Assembly (NCBI RefSeq): GCF_902459555.1 | Contig: NZ_CABPSM010000006.1 | Span: 248,001 to 312,000, forward strand | Direction: 5' to 3' | From: Pandoraea horticolens | GTDB lineage: Bacteria; Pseudomonadota; Gammaproteobacteria; Burkholderiales; Burkholderiaceae | Length of the DNA stretch: 64,000 bases | The notes under the pieces: generated by a model | The model's database searches: none | Told to the model about the DNA's origin: nothing | Seen by the model: only the letters and a program-made list of their open reading frames with translations | Translations under genes and position numbers: made by a program | Shown: positions 1 to 8,307 of the stretch, piece after piece | How positions within the stretch are numbered: the first letter of the stretch is position 1 | Layout: every line of letters starts with the position of its first letter

Positions 1-553
1 TTGCCTTCTCCAGCGCGTGACCGAACGCATAATCGGCCGTCAGGAAGAACCACGACTTGCCGCCCGCCTTGACGACGGCCGAACCCGTGCCGCGTGCGAG
101 CGCGACGGTATCGTAGGCGTAGTGCACGCCATACGGCTGGCACTGGTCGTTCGTCAGCGCATCCGAACCGGCGCCCACGTTGATGTAGACCTTCTTCTTC
201 TCGGCCGAGACCTTGTTCATCGCCAGACCGGTACCCGAGTTGGTACCGCCGATGAGCATGTCAACGCCGCCACGGTCGAACCATTCGCGCGCTTTCGACG
301 CCGCAACGTCCGCCTTGTTCTGGTGATCGGCGGTGACCAGTTCGATCGGCTTGCCGAGGACCTTGCCGCCGAAATCGGCGATGGCCATCTTGATGGCTTC
401 CGCACCACCTTGCCCGTCGATATCGGTGTACAGGCCCGACATATCGGTAATGAAACCGATCTTCACCGTATTGCCATCGGCATGGGCCTGCGAGGCCATT
501 GCCGCAAAACCGAACGCCGCCGCAACGGCCAACGCCTTCATCCGCATCGTCAT
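1..553 (-). CDS. ABC transporter substrate-binding protein, amino-acid/amide type (3' part beyond the window)
   Basis: The reverse strand is open from an ATG at 553 to the window edge and encodes about 184 residues. It starts with a cleavable signal peptide: MTMRMK, a hydrophobic stretch, then AHA before DGNTVKIGF. The mature part reads like a periplasmic binding protein of the LivJ/UrtA type: a first strand ending in a GFITDMSG loop, GGAEAIKMAIADFGG, and a mid-domain IGGTNSGTGLAMNKV segment. It would bind the ligand in the periplasm and deliver it to the permease. It lies 72 bp downstream of livF and livG on the same strand, so it belongs to the same operon; permease genes are expected beyond the left edge. 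The exact ligand cannot be told. The next in-frame ATGs at 547 and 541 are alternative starts. Confidence 0.88.
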   Translation of the reverse strand, partial: MTMRMKALAVAAAFGFAAMASQAHADGNTVKIGFITDMSGLYTDIDGQGGAEAIKMAIADFGGKVLGKPIELVTADHQNKADVAASKAREWFDRGGVDMLIGGTNSGTGLAMNKVSAEKKKVYINVGAGSDALTNDQCQPYGVHYAYDTVALARGTGSAVVKAGGKSWFFLTADYAFGHALEKA

Positions 554-625
554 CTTCGTCTCCTTCGTGGATTTGATCGCCTGGGTCCATCGCCCGGAAC
601 GCGTGTGTGCGCCGGGTAGCTCACC

Positions 626-1411
626 TCATACGCCCAACAACTCGTGCAGCACCGGCATCTTCGTCTCCAGCTCCTGAGCGCCGAAGCGCTCCACGATCTT
701 GCCGTGCTCCATCACGTAGAAGCGATCGGCCAGCGGAGCCGCAAAACGGAAATTCTGTTCCACCATCACGATGGTGTAGCCCCGCGCCTTGAGCGTGGTA
801 ATCATGCGCGCCAACGTCTGCACGATCACCGGCGCAAGACCTTCGGAGATTTCATCGAGCAGCAGCAGGTTGGCCCCCGTGCGCAGAATGCGCGCCACGG
901 CCAGCATCTGCTGTTCGCCACCGGACAAACGCGTGCCCTGACTGTGACGCCGCTCTTTCAGGTTGGGGAACATGTCGTAGATCTCGTCGAGCGACATGCC
1001 TTGCCCGCCATCGTCGCGACGATTCCCGCTCACGCCGATATACGGCGGCAGCAGCAGGTTTTCCTCGCACGACAGGCTCGCGAAAATGCCGCGTTCTTCG
1101 GGGCAATAGCCTACGCCGTGGTGTGCAACTTTATACGTCGGCAAGTGAATCGTTTCTTCCCCGCCGATGCGAATCGACCCCTGACGCTGTCCGGTCAGGC
1201 CCATGATGGCGCGCAGTGTCGTGGTGCGTCCGGCGCCGTTACGCCCGAGCAGCGTGACGACCTCGCCACGCCCCACCGTCAGATCGACGCCATGCAGAAT
1301 GTGCGATTCGCCGTACCACGCCTGAAGTCCTTCGACTTCCAGTGCCGGTACGTTCGAGCCTCCCTTCCCACTACCGTTGCCGCCTCCATTCCCGTACATA
1401 GCCGTCCTCAC
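626..1411 (-). CDS. livF: Branched-chain amino-acid ABC transporter ATP-binding protein LivF-like
   Basis: This 261-aa protein is the second ATPase of a HAAT-type importer and would power uptake together with LivG. It has a Walker A region (LLGRNGAGRTTT), the signature LSGGEQQM, Walker B LLLLDEIS, and the switch region VEQN. The Walker A lysine is replaced by arginine at residue 62; the codon is CGC, so a single base is not responsible for a Lys/Arg ambiguity. Its start is GTG at 1411, overlapping the livG stop as GTGA; an in-frame ATG at 1399 is an alternative. The N-terminus has a short Gly/Ser-rich extension (GNGGGNGSGKGG) ahead of the ABC fold. The downstream gene is the substrate-binding protein. 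Confidence 0.9.
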   Translation of the reverse strand: MRTAMYGNGGGNGSGKGGSNVPALEVEGLQAWYGESHILHGVDLTVGRGEVVTLLGRNGAGRTTTLRAIMGLTGQRQGSIRIGGEETIHLPTYKVAHHGVGYCPEERGIFASLSCEENLLLPPYIGVSGNRRDDGGQGMSLDEIYDMFPNLKERRHSQGTRLSGGEQQMLAVARILRTGANLLLLDEISEGLAPVIVQTLARMITTLKARGYTIVMVEQNFRFAAPLADRFYVMEHGKIVERFGAQELETKMPVLHELLGV

Positions 1412-2187
1412 CCGTGGGCTCCCTGCATTTCGCCGTCCGCGGTGCCCATATAGGCTTCCATCACCTGCGGATTCTTCGAGACTTCGTGATACGGGCCTTC
1501 GGCGAGCACCTCGCCGCGCTGAAGCACGGTGATGGTGTCGGAGATACCCGCGATCACATTCATGTTGTGCTCGACCATCAGAATCGTGCGACCTGCCGAC
1601 ACTTTCTTGATGAGTGCGGTGACACGATCGACGTCTTCGTGGCCCATACCTTGCGTGGGCTCGTCGAGCAACATTAGTTCGGGCTCCATAGCAAGTGTGG
1701 TTGCAATTTCGAGCGCGCGCTTGCGGCCGTACGGCAGCTCCACGGTGAGCGTATTGGCGAACTCGGTAAGACCGACCTCGGCGAGCAGTTCCATCGCACG
1801 GGTGTCGAGCTTGCGCAATGTGCGGTTGCTGCGCCAGAAGTGGAACGCGGTGCCAAGGTTGCGTTGCAGACCGATGCGCACGTTCTCGAGCACGGTGAGG
1901 TGCGGGAACACGGCAGAGATCTGAAACGAGCGGATGATGCCGCGACGCGCAATTTGCGCCGGCGCTTCGCGGGTGATGTCTTCACCGTTGAAGGTAATCG
2001 CTCCCGCGCTGGGCACCAGGAATTTGGTGAGCAGGTTGAAGCAAGTGGTCTTGCCTGCGCCGTTCGGTCCAATGAGCGCATGAATGGTGCCGCGTGCGAC
2101 GCGCAGGTCGACCCCGTTCACGGCGGTGAAGCCACGAAACTCTTTCGTGAGTCCGCGGGTTTCGAGAATGTAATCGTTGTTCGCCAT
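1408..2187 (-). CDS. livG: Branched-chain amino-acid ABC transporter ATP-binding protein LivG-like
   Basis: This 259-aa ATPase is the partner of LivF. It carries an intact Walker A (GPNGAGKTT), the Q-loop region with SFQISAVFP, the family-typical PYGRKRALEIATTL in place of a canonical LSGGQ, Walker B LMLLDEPTQGM, and a switch VEHNM. The ATG at 2187 was chosen because AGGAG lies just upstream and the protein then begins MANNDYILETRGLTKEF, as LivG proteins do; the frame stays open further upstream but that part looks non-coding. It is the first gene of a leftward operon with livF (4-bp overlap) and the substrate-binding protein. Confidence 0.92.
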   Translation of the reverse strand: MANNDYILETRGLTKEFRGFTAVNGVDLRVARGTIHALIGPNGAGKTTCFNLLTKFLVPSAGAITFNGEDITREAPAQIARRGIIRSFQISAVFPHLTVLENVRIGLQRNLGTAFHFWRSNRTLRKLDTRAMELLAEVGLTEFANTLTVELPYGRKRALEIATTLAMEPELMLLDEPTQGMGHEDVDRVTALIKKVSAGRTILMVEHNMNVIAGISDTITVLQRGEVLAEGPYHEVSKNPQVMEAYMGTADGEMQGAHG

Positions 2188-2694
2188 GTCTCCTGCCACA
2201 TTCCTGGTTGGCGGTGCGAGGCCGTCAAGCGCCACGGCACCATCGTCTGTGACAACCGCAAGGCAGGCAGACGCGCGATGGTCGGCGTCGTCGGCGAGAT
2301 GCCCCACGTCCCGCATATGGTGCCGAATTCTTGGTTCGGTCGCACATAGGGAAACGTTATTGTGTGTGGTTTGCTGCAACGCGATCATTGGGATTTGCAC
2401 TTAGCTTCGCATCCTCCGAAACACGCATGCTCACTCGTGTTGCAGTACGTTCGATGGCACTACCCGGAGGTGCCACAAGCCCTTATGGCAAAAGGCTTTT
2501 GCGGCACACGCAAATGTGCGCCCGATAGCTTTTGGCGATGGCCTCGCGTCGTTCGCGCAACCGACATTAGGTATTACTACGTAAGTTTTAGCGCCGCGGT
2601 CCGGATTTCCGGAAGGCGCGCGGTCATGGCCGTGGCCGGAACCTGCGCTTCTCCTTGAACGGCGAAGCGCAGGCACGGTCGATATCGCGTTCGC
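2188..2694. promoter_or_regulatory. Gene-free leader upstream of livG with a 7-1-7 palindrome
   Basis: No convincing gene is present in these 507 bases. They must hold the liv operon promoter (leftward) and the end of the GMC oxidoreductase transcript. A perfect inverted repeat, GCAAAAG-G-CTTTTGC, lies at 2488-2502. It is not followed by a T tract on either strand, so it looks more like an operator than a terminator. The regulator is unknown. Confidence 0.45.
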
Positions 2695-4329
2695 TCACTG
2701 CCCGGCTTTACGCCCCGCCCGAATCATGTCGCTCGCCCGCTCGGCGATCATGATCGTCGGCGAGTTCGTATTGCCCGACGTAATCGCCGGCATGACAGAG
2801 GCGTCGACCACGCGCAGGTTCTGCACGCCGCGCACGCGAAGCTGTGCATCGACCACCGCATCGGGATCGTCGGCGCGTCCCATGCGGCAGGTGCCGACCG
2901 GATGGAAGATCGTCGTGCCGATCTCGCCCGCCGCGCGCATCAGTTCTTCGTCGCTCTGGAACGACGGACCCGGCAGATACTCACGCGGCTCGTAACGCGC
3001 AAATGCCGGTGCCCCCACGATGCGACGCGTCAACCGGATGGCATCCGCCGCGACACGCAAGTCCGCTTCCGTCGACAGATAGTGCGGAGCGATGTTGGGC
3101 GCGACGCGCGCATCCGGCGACGTCAGATGCACGTTGCCGCGCGACGTCGGCCGCAGGTTGCACACCGACGCCGTGAACGCGTTGAACTTGTGCAACGGCT
3201 CGCCGAAGCGCTCAAGCGACAACGGCTGCACGTGGTACTCGAGATCGGGCCGCGCCACGTCCTCCCGACTGCGGGCGAACGCGCCCAATTGCGACGGCGC
3301 CATGCTCATCGGCCCACGCTGCGCAAACGCATATTGCATGCCGATCTTGAGCTTGCCGAACAGACTGTTGGCCGTGAGATTCAGTGTCGTGACACCGCGC
3401 AGTTTGTACACCGTGCGCAGTTGCAGATGGTCCTGAAGGTTCTCGCCCACGCCCGGCAGATCGGCGACGACATCGATACCGAAACCGCGCAGCCGCTCTG
3501 CGTTGCCGACGCCCGAGACTTCGAGCAGATGCGGTGAATTCACAGCCCCCGCGGCGAGAATCACCTCGGCACTCGCGAGCGCCGTGAAGTCTTCATTGCC
3601 GCCGCGATACACCACGCCGGTGCAACGTGTGCCCTCGAACGTCAGGCGACTCACACTCGCCCCCGTGATGACGGTCAGATTCGGACGCTGCATCGCCGGA
3701 CGCAGGAAACCCTTCGCCGCACTCCAACGCACGCCACGCCGCTGATTCACTTCGAAATAGCCAATGCCGAAGTTCTCGCCGCGATTGAAATCGTCCGTTC
3801 TGGGAATGCCGATCTGCTCGGCGGCATCGGCAAACGAATCGAGCACGCGCCACGACAAACGCTGCTTCTCGACGCGCCATTCGCCCCCGCCACCGTGAAA
3901 TTCGGTACCGCCCTTGTAATGATCCTCGCTGCGCTTGAACAGCGGCAACACGTTGTCCCAACGCCAGCCGTCGTCACCGGTCGCGTCGGCCCACGCGTCG
4001 TAATCCTCGCGCTGACCGCGCATATAGATCATGCCGTTGATCGACGAACTACCGCCCAGCACCCGCCCGCGCGGATACGCGAGCGAACGGCCGCCAAGGC
4101 CGGCTTCCGCCTGCGTGCGATACAACCAGTCCGTGCGCGGATTGCCGATGCAATAGAGATAGCCGACGGGGATGTGAATCCAGTGGTAGTCGTCCTTGCC
4201 GCCCGCTTCGAGCAGCAGCACGTTGACGTCGGGGTCCTGCGTGAGGCGATTGGCCAGCACGCACCCGGCCGAGCCGGCCCCCACGATGATGTAATCGAAG
4301 CGCTCATGCTTCGCTGCCTGCTTGCTCAT
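2695..4329 (-). CDS. GMC-family FAD-dependent oxidoreductase (choline/alcohol dehydrogenase-like)
   Basis: This 544-aa flavoprotein oxidises an alcohol-type substrate using FAD. It has the N-terminal dinucleotide-binding motif GAGSAGCVLANRL (about residues 17-30), the GMC signature 1 region around GRVLGGSSSINGMIYMRG, signature 2 GAVNSPHLLEVSGVG, and the C-terminal catalytic region HPVGTCRMG followed by NTNSPTIMIAER. The length matches the family. No signal peptide is seen, so it is probably cytosolic. It is divergent from a LysR regulator at 4651, and the intergenic region has a LysR-type palindrome. BetA-like choline dehydrogenases and broad alcohol dehydrogenases share this architecture, so the substrate stays open. 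Confidence 0.9.
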   Translation of the reverse strand: MSKQAAKHERFDYIIVGAGSAGCVLANRLTQDPDVNVLLLEAGGKDDYHWIHIPVGYLYCIGNPRTDWLYRTQAEAGLGGRSLAYPRGRVLGGSSSINGMIYMRGQREDYDAWADATGDDGWRWDNVLPLFKRSEDHYKGGTEFHGGGGEWRVEKQRLSWRVLDSFADAAEQIGIPRTDDFNRGENFGIGYFEVNQRRGVRWSAAKGFLRPAMQRPNLTVITGASVSRLTFEGTRCTGVVYRGGNEDFTALASAEVILAAGAVNSPHLLEVSGVGNAERLRGFGIDVVADLPGVGENLQDHLQLRTVYKLRGVTTLNLTANSLFGKLKIGMQYAFAQRGPMSMAPSQLGAFARSREDVARPDLEYHVQPLSLERFGEPLHKFNAFTASVCNLRPTSRGNVHLTSPDARVAPNIAPHYLSTEADLRVAADAIRLTRRIVGAPAFARYEPREYLPGPSFQSDEELMRAAGEIGTTIFHPVGTCRMGRADDPDAVVDAQLRVRGVQNLRVVDASVMPAITSGNTNSPTIMIAERASDMIRAGRKAGQ

Positions 4330-4576
4330 TCCCGCATGTCTCCGTCAATGGCGCGGCACTCGCCATGGTGCGGTGCCGGCGCGGGTGCAGCACCCGACTG
4401 GGGTGGACTGCCGCCCACCGCTTCAGGTTCATTTTGTCAGCGCTGCCCGAATATCAGCATCGCTCATGTTTCATACCCCGAATCCCTCCTGCCCGCGACA
4501 CGCTCAACGACACGCGCGCCGGTAAAGACCAAGCGTACTGCGGCACACCAGCACAAGCCAATGAGAAATTATCAAA

Positions 4577-4603
4577 AGCAATATAAGATCCGCTTATATT
4601 GCT
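4577..4603. promoter_or_regulatory. Perfect 11-bp-arm inverted repeat, candidate LysR operator
   Basis: Arms AGCAATATAAG and CTTATATTGCT flank the 5-nt spacer ATCCG. The inner part contains T-N11-A (T4584 to A4596), the signature of LysR-family binding sites. It lies 47 bp before the LysR start at 4651, inside the 321-bp region shared with the divergent GMC oxidoreductase. No T tract follows, so a terminator is unlikely. The rest of 4330-4650 shows no gene. Confidence 0.65.
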
Positions 4604-4650
4604 CGTGACCCTCCACCGGGTAACGATTGCTGATTGCTAACGGTCGTCCC

Positions 4651-5526
4651 ATGGAACTCGCCCATCTTCGCGCCTTCGTCGCCATCGCTCACGAAGGCAA
4701 CCTTACCCGTGCCGCTCAACGGCTGCATCTGACGCAACCGGCGGTCAGCCTTCAGGTCAAGGCGCTTCAGGAAGCGCTGCGTCTGACGCTCTTCGCGCGC
4801 ACGGCGCAGGGACTGGCCCTCACCCGCGACGGACAAGCGCTGTTGCCGCTGGCCGAGCGCATGCTCGCCGCACTGAGCGATCTTCAGCAGGCCGCCGGCG
4901 CGCTACGGGAAACGGTGCGCGGACGATTGCGTATCGGCACGATCCTCGATCCCGAATTCACCCGGCTGGGCGCGTTTCTCAAGCGTCTGGTCGAGTCGTA
5001 TCCGCACATCGAGACGGCGCTGCGCCACGGCATGTCCGGCTCGGTGCTTCAGCAGGTGGGGCGCGGCGAACTCGATGTCGGTTTCTATCTCGGCCGCCCC
5101 GACCCGGCGCGCTATCACACCATCACCCTCACGCCGTTCTCGTATCAGGTGCTCGCGCCCGCCGGCTGGCGCGAGCGGGTGGCCCGGCGCGGATGGCGCG
5201 ACCTCGCCGCACTGCCCTGGATCTGGACACCGCCCGAATCCGCTCACCACCGTCTGCTGTCGGAACTGTTCGGCGCGCTCGGGGTGTCGCCCACCCGAGT
5301 TGCGGAAGTGGATCAGGAACTGTCGATGCTCGATCTGGTGAAGTCGGGCATCGGGCTATCGCTCGTACGCGACTCGATTGCGCTGCGCGAGGCCCGCGCC
5401 CACGGCCTGGTGATCGCCGACGGCGTGAGCGTGCCGACCGAACTCACGTTCGTCACGCTGGCCACGCGGCGCGACGAACCCGCCATCGCCGCCGCCCTGC
5501 AATTGGTGGCGGCCGTATGGGCCTGA
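4651..5526 (+). CDS. LysR-family transcriptional regulator
   Basis: This 291-aa protein has an N-terminal winged helix-turn-helix (MELAHLRAFVAIAHEGNL, TRAAQRLHLTQPAVSLQVKAL) and a C-terminal ligand-binding domain from about residue 90. The ATG at 4651 was chosen because the HTH then starts at residue 2, the family norm; an upstream TTG in frame adds only an unlikely octapeptide. It is divergent from the GMC oxidoreductase. The palindrome at 4577-4603 is a good site for autoregulation and for control of the oxidoreductase. The effector is unknown. Confidence 0.9.
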   Translation: MELAHLRAFVAIAHEGNLTRAAQRLHLTQPAVSLQVKALQEALRLTLFARTAQGLALTRDGQALLPLAERMLAALSDLQQAAGALRETVRGRLRIGTILDPEFTRLGAFLKRLVESYPHIETALRHGMSGSVLQQVGRGELDVGFYLGRPDPARYHTITLTPFSYQVLAPAGWRERVARRGWRDLAALPWIWTPPESAHHRLLSELFGALGVSPTRVAEVDQELSMLDLVKSGIGLSLVRDSIALREARAHGLVIADGVSVPTELTFVTLATRRDEPAIAAALQLVAAVWA

Positions 5527-5740
5527 GCGATCCCGCAACGGCCGGTGTGCGCCGGCATCTCCTGCCTCGCGTCACAATTCCGGCGCATAATCCATGCCTG
5601 CTCAGGCCTTCCGTTCACGGCATTCGAAATGGCCGCTCTCCCCGCAATTCATTCCCACGTCATGGCACGTCACCCCCGTGCTGCCATGCCGGAACCGTAC
5701 TAAAGCTCTAGAATTCAAATCTCTCTTCGAGGAGTCGATC

Positions 5741-7129
5741 ATGTCTGTGAGAATGGAACGCGATACTTTCGGCGAAATTGCGGTGCCCGCCGATCGTCTG
5801 TGGGGTGCCCAAACGCAGCGCTCGCTGCAAAACTTCAAGATTTCCACCGAAAAAATGCCGCGCGAACTCGTGCGCGCGCTCGCTCGCGTGAAACGCGCCG
5901 CCGCTCAGGTCAACAAGGACCTGGGCATGCTCGACGCGAAGAAGGCCGACGCCATCATCAAAGCTGCCGACGAAGTGATCGATGGCCAGCATGACGACGA
6001 ATTCCCGCTGGCCGTGTGGCAGACCGGCTCGGGCACGCAGTCGAACATGAACATGAACGAAGTGCTTGCCAATCGCGCCAGCGAACTGCTTGGCGGCGTG
6101 CGCGGCGAAGCGCGCAGCGTGCACCCCAACGATGACGTGAACAAGGGCCAGTCGTCGAACGACGTGTTCCCGACGGCCATGAGCGTGGCCGCCCTCGACG
6201 CCCTCGTCAACCATCTCAAGCCCAACGTCGGCCAACTGCGCGACACGCTCGCCGCCAAGGCTCACGCCTATGACGACATCGTCAAGATCGGCCGCACCCA
6301 CCTTCAGGACGCCACACCGCTCACGCTCGGCCAGGAAATTTCGGGCTGGGTCGCGCAGATCAATCACGGCCTGAAGCACGTCGACGACGCCCTGCCCCAC
6401 TTGGCGGAACTCGCACTCGGCGGCACGGCCGTCGGCACGGGCCTGAACGCGCATCCGGAATTCGCGAAGAAGGTGGCCGACGCGCTCGCACGCGACACCG
6501 GCCTGCCGTTCGTCACCGCGCCGAACAAGTTCGAAGCGCTCGCCGCCAACGACGCCATCGTCAACGCGCACGGCACGCTCAAGACGCTCGCCGCCAGCCT
6601 GATGAAGATTGCCAACGACGTGCGCTGGCTGGCCAGCGGCCCGCGTTGCGGCATCGGCGAACTGATGATCCCGGAAAACGAACCGGGCAGCTCGATCATG
6701 CCGGGCAAGGTCAACCCGACCCAATGCGAAGCGATGACGATGCTGTGCGCTCAGGTGTTCGGTAACGACGTGGCGATCAACATCGGCGGCTCGATGGGCA
6801 ACTTCGAGCTGAACGTGTTCAAGCCGATGCTCATCCACAACTTCCTGCAAAGCGTGCGCGTACTTGCCGACGGCGCCGTGAGCTTCAACGACAACTGCGC
6901 CATCGGTATCGAACCGAATCGCGCCCGCATCGCCTCGCTGCTCGAAGAGTCGCTCATGCTCGTGACCGCGCTCAACCCGCACATCGGTTACGACAAGGCC
7001 GCGCAGATCGCCAAGAAGGCACACAAGGAAGGCACCACGCTCAAGGCGGCCGCCCTCGCCCTCGGCCACGTGACGGACGAGCAGTTCGACGCGTGGGTTC
7101 GCCCCGAGCAAATGGTCGGCAAGCGCTGA
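5741..7129 (+). CDS. fumC: Class II fumarate hydratase
   Basis: This 462-aa enzyme interconverts fumarate and L-malate in the TCA cycle. It is the oxygen-stable, iron-free class. Clear signs are [20 protein letters not shown] at the N-terminus, the [12 protein letters not shown] segment, [16 protein letters not shown], and the superfamily signature [11 protein letters not shown]. The ATG at 5741 follows GAGGAG at a good distance; the upstream open frame is not coding-like. It is monocistronic or read into the LysR gene 37 bp downstream. In FumC-type fumarases a class II enzyme often serves under oxidative or iron-poor conditions; no regulatory site for that is visible here. Confidence 0.97.
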   Translation: MSVRMERDTFGEIAVPADRLWGAQTQRSLQNFKISTEKMPRELVRALARVKRAAAQVNKDLGMLDAKKADAIIKAADEVIDGQHDDEFPLAVWQTGSGTQSNMNMNEVLANRASELLGGVRGEARSVHPNDDVNKGQSSNDVFPTAMSVAALDALVNHLKPNVGQLRDTLAAKAHAYDDIVKIGRTHLQDATPLTLGQEISGWVAQINHGLKHVDDALPHLAELALGGTAVGTGLNAHPEFAKKVADALARDTGLPFVTAPNKFEALAANDAIVNAHGTLKTLAASLMKIANDVRWLASGPRCGIGELMIPENEPGSSIMPGKVNPTQCEAMTMLCAQVFGNDVAINIGGSMGNFELNVFKPMLIHNFLQSVRVLADGAVSFNDNCAIGIEPNRARIASLLEESLMLVTALNPHIGYDKAAQIAKKAHKEGTTLKAAALALGHVTDEQFDAWVRPEQMVGKR

Positions 7130-7166
7130 TTCCTCGTTAGCGCCACATCGCCCCCGTCACCAACGC

Positions 7167-8069
7167 ATGCCCATTTCGCCGTTGCCTCCGCTGCATTGCC
7201 TGATTGCTTTCGACGCTGCCGTGCGGCACGCAAGCTTCACCCGGGCCGCGGCGGAACTCCATCTCACGCAAAGCGCCGTGAGCCGGCAGATCGCGCAGCT
7301 CGAGGAATTCCTCGGGCGTGCGCTCTTCACGCGCGAACATCGCACGCTGCGGCTGACAGTGGCCGGACAACGCTACGCCGAGCAGATTCAGCGTCTGCTC
7401 GGCGAGTGCGCCGAAGCCACCGCCGATCTGATGAAGCGGCGCGGCGATCTCGATCTCACCGTGGCCTGTTCGTCCGGTGTGGCCGTGTTGTGGATGACAC
7501 CGCAACTCATGCGCTTTCGCGCCGCCCATCCCGACGTCAAGATTCGCGTGATCGTGAAAGACGGCATCACGTCGCTTTCCCCGTCGGAGTTCGATCTCGG
7601 CGTGTATTACGTGCGTAACGATCTGCCGCCGGACTTCGCCGGGCGGCATCTGTTCGACGAGGAGGTCTTCCCCGTCTGTTCCCCCGCCTACCTCAACGCA
7701 CGCAAGCTCACGCCCGCCGATCTCGTCAACGAGACGCTGCTTCTCGTCGAAGACGGCCAGCGCAAGTGGATGTCATGGCCCGACTGGTTCGAGCTACAAG
7801 GCGTCAGTGCCCGAAAATTCCCGCGCATGGTGAGCGCCAACCACTATCCGCTGCTCGTGCAGATGGCCATCGAAGGCGGCGGCATGGTGATGGGATGGCG
7901 TCACATGATCGACTCATGTCTCGACGCCGGCTTGCTCGTTCGCGCGTGCGAAGCGACCGCGAGTCTGGGCGGCGGCTACTACCTCATATGGCCTGCCGAG
8001 CGCCATGAGCATGCCGCAGCGCGAATTTTCCGCAACTGGATTTATTCCGAAACTCGTTTCCCATCATAG
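7167..8069 (+). CDS. LysR-family transcriptional regulator, GcvA-like
   Basis: This 300-aa protein starts MPISPLPPLHCLIAFDAAVRH, which is the GcvA-type N-terminus. The HTH is SFTRAAAELHLTQSAVSRQIAQLEEFLGRALF, and an effector domain follows from about residue 95. It lies 37 bp after fumC and 238 bp before the MFS transporter gene on the same strand. The inverted repeat at 8091-8117, between this gene and the transporter, is the likely binding site, which suggests it controls the transporter and amidohydrolase. Confidence 0.9.
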   Translation: MPISPLPPLHCLIAFDAAVRHASFTRAAAELHLTQSAVSRQIAQLEEFLGRALFTREHRTLRLTVAGQRYAEQIQRLLGECAEATADLMKRRGDLDLTVACSSGVAVLWMTPQLMRFRAAHPDVKIRVIVKDGITSLSPSEFDLGVYYVRNDLPPDFAGRHLFDEEVFPVCSPAYLNARKLTPADLVNETLLLVEDGQRKWMSWPDWFELQGVSARKFPRMVSANHYPLLVQMAIEGGGMVMGWRHMIDSCLDAGLLVRACEATASLGGGYYLIWPAERHEHAAARIFRNWIYSETRFPS

Positions 8070-8090
8070 GGGTTACGCGCTGTTTTGAAA

Positions 8091-8117
8091 GTTGCCATGC
8101 GCTACACGCATGGCAAC
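8091..8117. promoter_or_regulatory. Perfect 11-bp-arm inverted repeat, candidate LysR operator
   Basis: Arms GTTGCCATGCG and CGCATGGCAAC flank the 5-nt spacer CTACA. T8098 and A8110 give T-N11-A at the same inner position as in the repeat at 4577-4603. The site starts 22 bp after the LysR stop and ends 190 bp before the MFS start. There is no T run after it, so a terminator is less likely. No gene is seen in the rest of 8070-8307. Confidence 0.6.
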
Positions 8118-8307
8118 ATGCGGAATTATCGTTTGGCCTGTCATTTTGTCTGCACTACTTTGTGCTCTATCCGCGCACGTATGCCGAGGCCGTCGGGCCG
8201 CTTGTGCCCGGCTTCGGCAGACGTGATCCGACAAAAGCAGGCGTATTACCGGCATGACGTGAAAGCAAAGCACGCAACGGACGCCACCTATCCTCCGGGA
8301 GACCCAG

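Noticed and set aside
5708-7111. A leftward open frame of 467 codons across fumC
   Set aside because: It is the complement of a clear fumarase gene and has a composition typical of antisense frames.
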